64,000 nt of DNA from Anarhynchus alexandrinus (Eukaryota > Chordata > Aves > Charadriiformes > Charadriidae): NCBI GenBank assembly GCA_008711295.1, contig VUYV01000004.1:5855378-5919377 (forward strand), in the 5' to 3' direction. Position numbers and translations under genes: made by a program. Below are positions 61,154 to 64,000 of this stretch, one piece after another (the first letter of the stretch is position 1; each line of letters starts with the position of its first letter). Below the pieces are notes generated by a model, which was not told the DNA's origin, ran no database searches, and saw nothing but the letters and a program-made list of their open reading frames with translations.

Positions 61154-62699
61154 AATTNCTGGAACTACAAAACCTCCAGTGTAGGACATGCTGTTAAAAA
61201 CTGATGGTTATGACTGTGCGATGGGGTGAGAGGGGAAAGGAGGGGCAGGGGCAGGATGGGAGGGCAGCGGGGCAGCTCTCCAGGAGGAACCTGTGAGTGC
61301 CCGGGGAAGCAGAAAACAACCTGAACGCAGCCGAGCTCAAAATAACGTGCTTGGCGCAGGTTTGCAGCAGCACAGCTTAATGGTTGCTCAGCACTGACAG
61401 GGGAATCGAGAGCCCGGTGTCTCTGCGCTCGCCGTGCTGCCTGCGCGCTTTGCTCTGCCTCTGGTCCTGGCCCCTGGCCCTCTCCGGTTGGCAGGGTCAG
61501 AGACGCGCTGCCCGGGCTGGCACAGCATCTCCTGTACCAAGTCCACCTCCTTCAGGGGCTGTACCTTACTGTGCCGGCATGTTGAGCTTTCCATCGCAAG
61601 AAGGGCTGCATGGACACAGAGCAAACAACTCTCACAGCGCCCGCTCAGGCAATTAGCTGTGCTTTACACGAATGGAGGTCAGGAGCAATATAAATTTTTC
61701 CAGTTTCCTGCGTGGGGTCCACAGCGGGGTCTGAGATGCAGGAGAAGCAGAGATGCCTCCTGTCGCTTGATCTCGGTTTTATCCCCAGGTTCTGGTTACG
61801 TTTTGGTGAGGTCACCGTCTTGTGTGTGATTAGACTTGCAGTCAGTGAACTTGGGGGGGGGACAATAATTTACAGCTGAATCTTTGGACAACAGTCCACC
61901 GTAATTACAGGCATGCAAAAACTTCCACAGCAGCATCTGTAATAATAAATAAGTAATGCATTTATTTAGATAGCAACCACATTGCTATGATTTATGCAGT
62001 GCTCAGGATGCTCTGCAGCTGCTCTACTCCCTGTGTTGCATCTCTTGTGGTTTTCTCACAATCGTACAGTATTCTGTGTTTTTCACAAAACCCAGGTCCT
62101 CAGAGGATTTGTACAAGAACCTAAGCTTTAATTTAATTTTTTAAGCACGACTTTAGTCTTCCTGGCCTGGAACTCTGATTCTTCTGTGCTTCAAAGCCAG
62201 CAGGCAGTTGAAAAGAACTCCAAATACTTTGTTTTTAACCTCGTTTTAAAGATGATTTGTGATTTGCAAATGCTTGGGGGGTTGGCAATACTTGATACCC
62301 CAAACTACTGCTAAATGCAGCGTGTGAGCCCATCCCAGCATCCTCTTTTTGAAAAGTTCTGTCTAATTTTGTCACTGCCTGGATGAATAGATTAGCTTTC
62401 TTGCGTATGCATATATATAATTACATAGTGGCCTGGGAAGGAGGAGGACTTTGATTTTCAAACAATATGGGCAACCAAGATAATCAGCCAAGTCACAGCC
62501 AGTTAGCCACATTTCAAAACAAAACCAAACACAGAAAATAGTGCAGTGTTAAGTGCAGTCTTTCAGTCTTCTTGCAGTTTTCTAATTTTGCAGGCTCTGG
62601 AAAGCTCTCGGCCTTCTCTTTGGGAACGGGAATATACTATCTGTCTCCCCTGTTAGCTGTGTTATATGTAGTTGAGGATATAACCATCCCTATCTGTCT

Positions 62700-62960
62700 G
62701 TGAAAATATGATGGACAAGTCGGAGAGACCATTCACCTTAACCACACTGTCCGGCCAACTTTGTAAATCTCAGGCTGCAAAAGTGGATAATTTATTAACT
62801 TCAACACAAATTGAGGGATGTATGCCTCCTAAAGTTAGAGCTGCCTCGTGCAAGCGGGCAGGTTTTGTGGTTTGCACAGCTATCTCCAGGTTTGCCTCCT
62901 TCGAGGGAGCCAGCATAGAGCTTTCTTTGTAGCTTCAGGCTGCAGCCAAGAGAGTTGAAA
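62700..62960. promoter_or_regulatory. Possible conserved non-coding element
   Basis: Balanced, complex sequence with gataatttattaac and aaccacact (the latter a RUNX-type core). An open frame of 74 codons (62708-62932) lacks an acceptor and donor pair and recognisable domains. Confidence 0.25.
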
Positions 62961-63576
62961 AGTTGAATTATAAACATTTCCAGGCCTTCTGGTTGGTATC
63001 TTGTGTTTTGTTTTGTTATTTTAAGGATGTGGGGTATGTTGCTGCATTCCTGTCAGTGGGATTAGAATGAATAGAAGCAATACTGTAGGAGATAAAATGT
63101 GTTTAATTATTTATTTGAGAATTACAGACTGAAATTGCTTTTTGATTTAAAGCATCCAAGTCATGGATATGTTTTTGGAGTAGAGAGAGGCACGCAGAAA
63201 CATATATATGCACAATTACCTAGGGTAATGTAAGAAGTCTCTTTGCTCAACTGCCCTTCCTCCGCAGAATTTGTTCATTTCCTTAAAGATTTTAAATTTC
63301 AAATGCGGCTTTGTTAAGTATCATGGAAAGCTAACTGCATGCTGTGCCTTGCCCACCAAAACGTAAATAAAATAAATAAAGTCTTCGTTGTATAAATGTT
63401 ATGAAGTGGGTGGTTTATTTTCTTTAATTATACTTTTTATTTAAAATAAACTATAAAAGCAAAATAATATATATCCTGAATGGGCCAGCACAAACTCATA
63501 TTGATTGAGTAGGCACATTCTAGCTTTCCTCGGTTCATGTGAACGTAGATAAAAGGACCATCAAACTGTAAATTAG

Positions 63577-63602
63577 AAAAAAAAAAAAGAAAAAAAAAAA
63601 AA
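63577..63602. repeat. Poly-A tract with one interrupting G
   Basis: Twelve As, a G, then thirteen As. No retroposed gene or SINE body could be recognised upstream, so it is called only a simple repeat. Confidence 0.9.
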
Positions 63603-64000
63603 CAAATTCCTTCCAAATGCCTAGACTTGTAAAGGACGTTTGAAAGATACCATCTTTTTACTCCTTGTTTATAGTTTGCGCATCTGTTTTCTAGAGTAGC
63701 AAAAGCCAAGCTGGTAAGTCTTGCCGTTTCCAGCTGGTGTCCCTGGTTGCGGGATGCTGGTACGGGTTGTGTACCAGCACCAGAAGGACGCTGTAGGGCG
63801 GTGACGTTAAGAGCAGCAGTTGCAACCCCCACAAAGCTATCGGGTATTCTCGATTCTGCTTTTAAAATACCTCAGAGACATGTTTTATTCATGTAAGATT
63901 TTGTAACGCTTCAGTTTCTTAGACGATTAAACACTGGGTATAAACCTGATGCCCTCTTCATAGGGACTGGCACTGCGGGGCGAGGGGAGGTGTCTGGACC

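Larger units (their letters stand above)
56617..64000 (+). other. 5' part of the next intron, running off the window
   Basis: The sequence from the donor at 56617 to the window end shows no further exon I can support. It contains a perfect hairpin (57201-57226), CpG-dense patches near 59040-59240 and 61380-61520, AT-rich blocks that look conserved (58720-59000, 60490-60700, 62700-62960), a poly-T tract and a poly-A tract. The rest looks like ordinary intronic DNA. Confidence 0.45.

Noticed and set aside
1..64000. CRISPR arrays, operons, plasmid or phage features
   Set aside because: No regularly spaced direct repeats, no dense coding and clear vertebrate features (splice sites, CpG islands, CR1) rule out a prokaryotic or phage reading.

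Overview
This is vertebrate nuclear DNA, most probably from a bird. A decayed 3' end of a CR1 retrotransposon (about 23212-23292) carries the family's diagnostic tail, interspersed repeats are sparse, and long gene-poor stretches alternate with compact GC-rich CpG clusters. There is no bacterial-style gene organisation. Almost every long open frame is a chance frame, and the largest ones exist only because they read through a run of Ns.

Layout. Positions 1-4550 are unassigned non-coding sequence with one possible regulatory element near 2.1-2.3 kb. Positions 4555-5125 hold AT-rich, homeodomain-site-like stretches on either side of a G-rich block. Positions 5265-5817 are a CA/GC-rich, alternating purine-pyrimidine tract leading into GC boxes, a 949-base assembly gap (5878-6826) and the right half of a CpG island (to about 7450). 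This is the best promoter candidate.

Downstream on the plus strand I can support two short coding exons from their splice signals and a consistent reading phase. One is 54 nt (14644-14697) and one is 46 nt (56571-56616). They are separated by an intron of about 41.9 kb, and at least 7.4 kb of further intron follows. I cannot name the gene. The simplest reading is one plus-strand gene with a CpG-island promoter near 5.8-7.4 kb and very long introns, but the link between the island and the exons is inference.

The large intron is the interesting part. It contains two further CpG-dense clusters (25430-25860 and 54465-54715), which could be alternative promoters or enhancers. It also has several AT-rich blocks that look like conserved non-coding elements, a strong G-quadruplex motif, a few hairpins, and three relics of old mobile elements (CR1, a MIR-like SINE core, and a second ancient amniote repeat). 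Nothing in the window points clearly to an undescribed enzymatic or defence system. The best leads are regulatory: the cassette-sized exon with a long pyrimidine tract just behind it, the intronic CpG islands, and the ancient repeats inside the intron.
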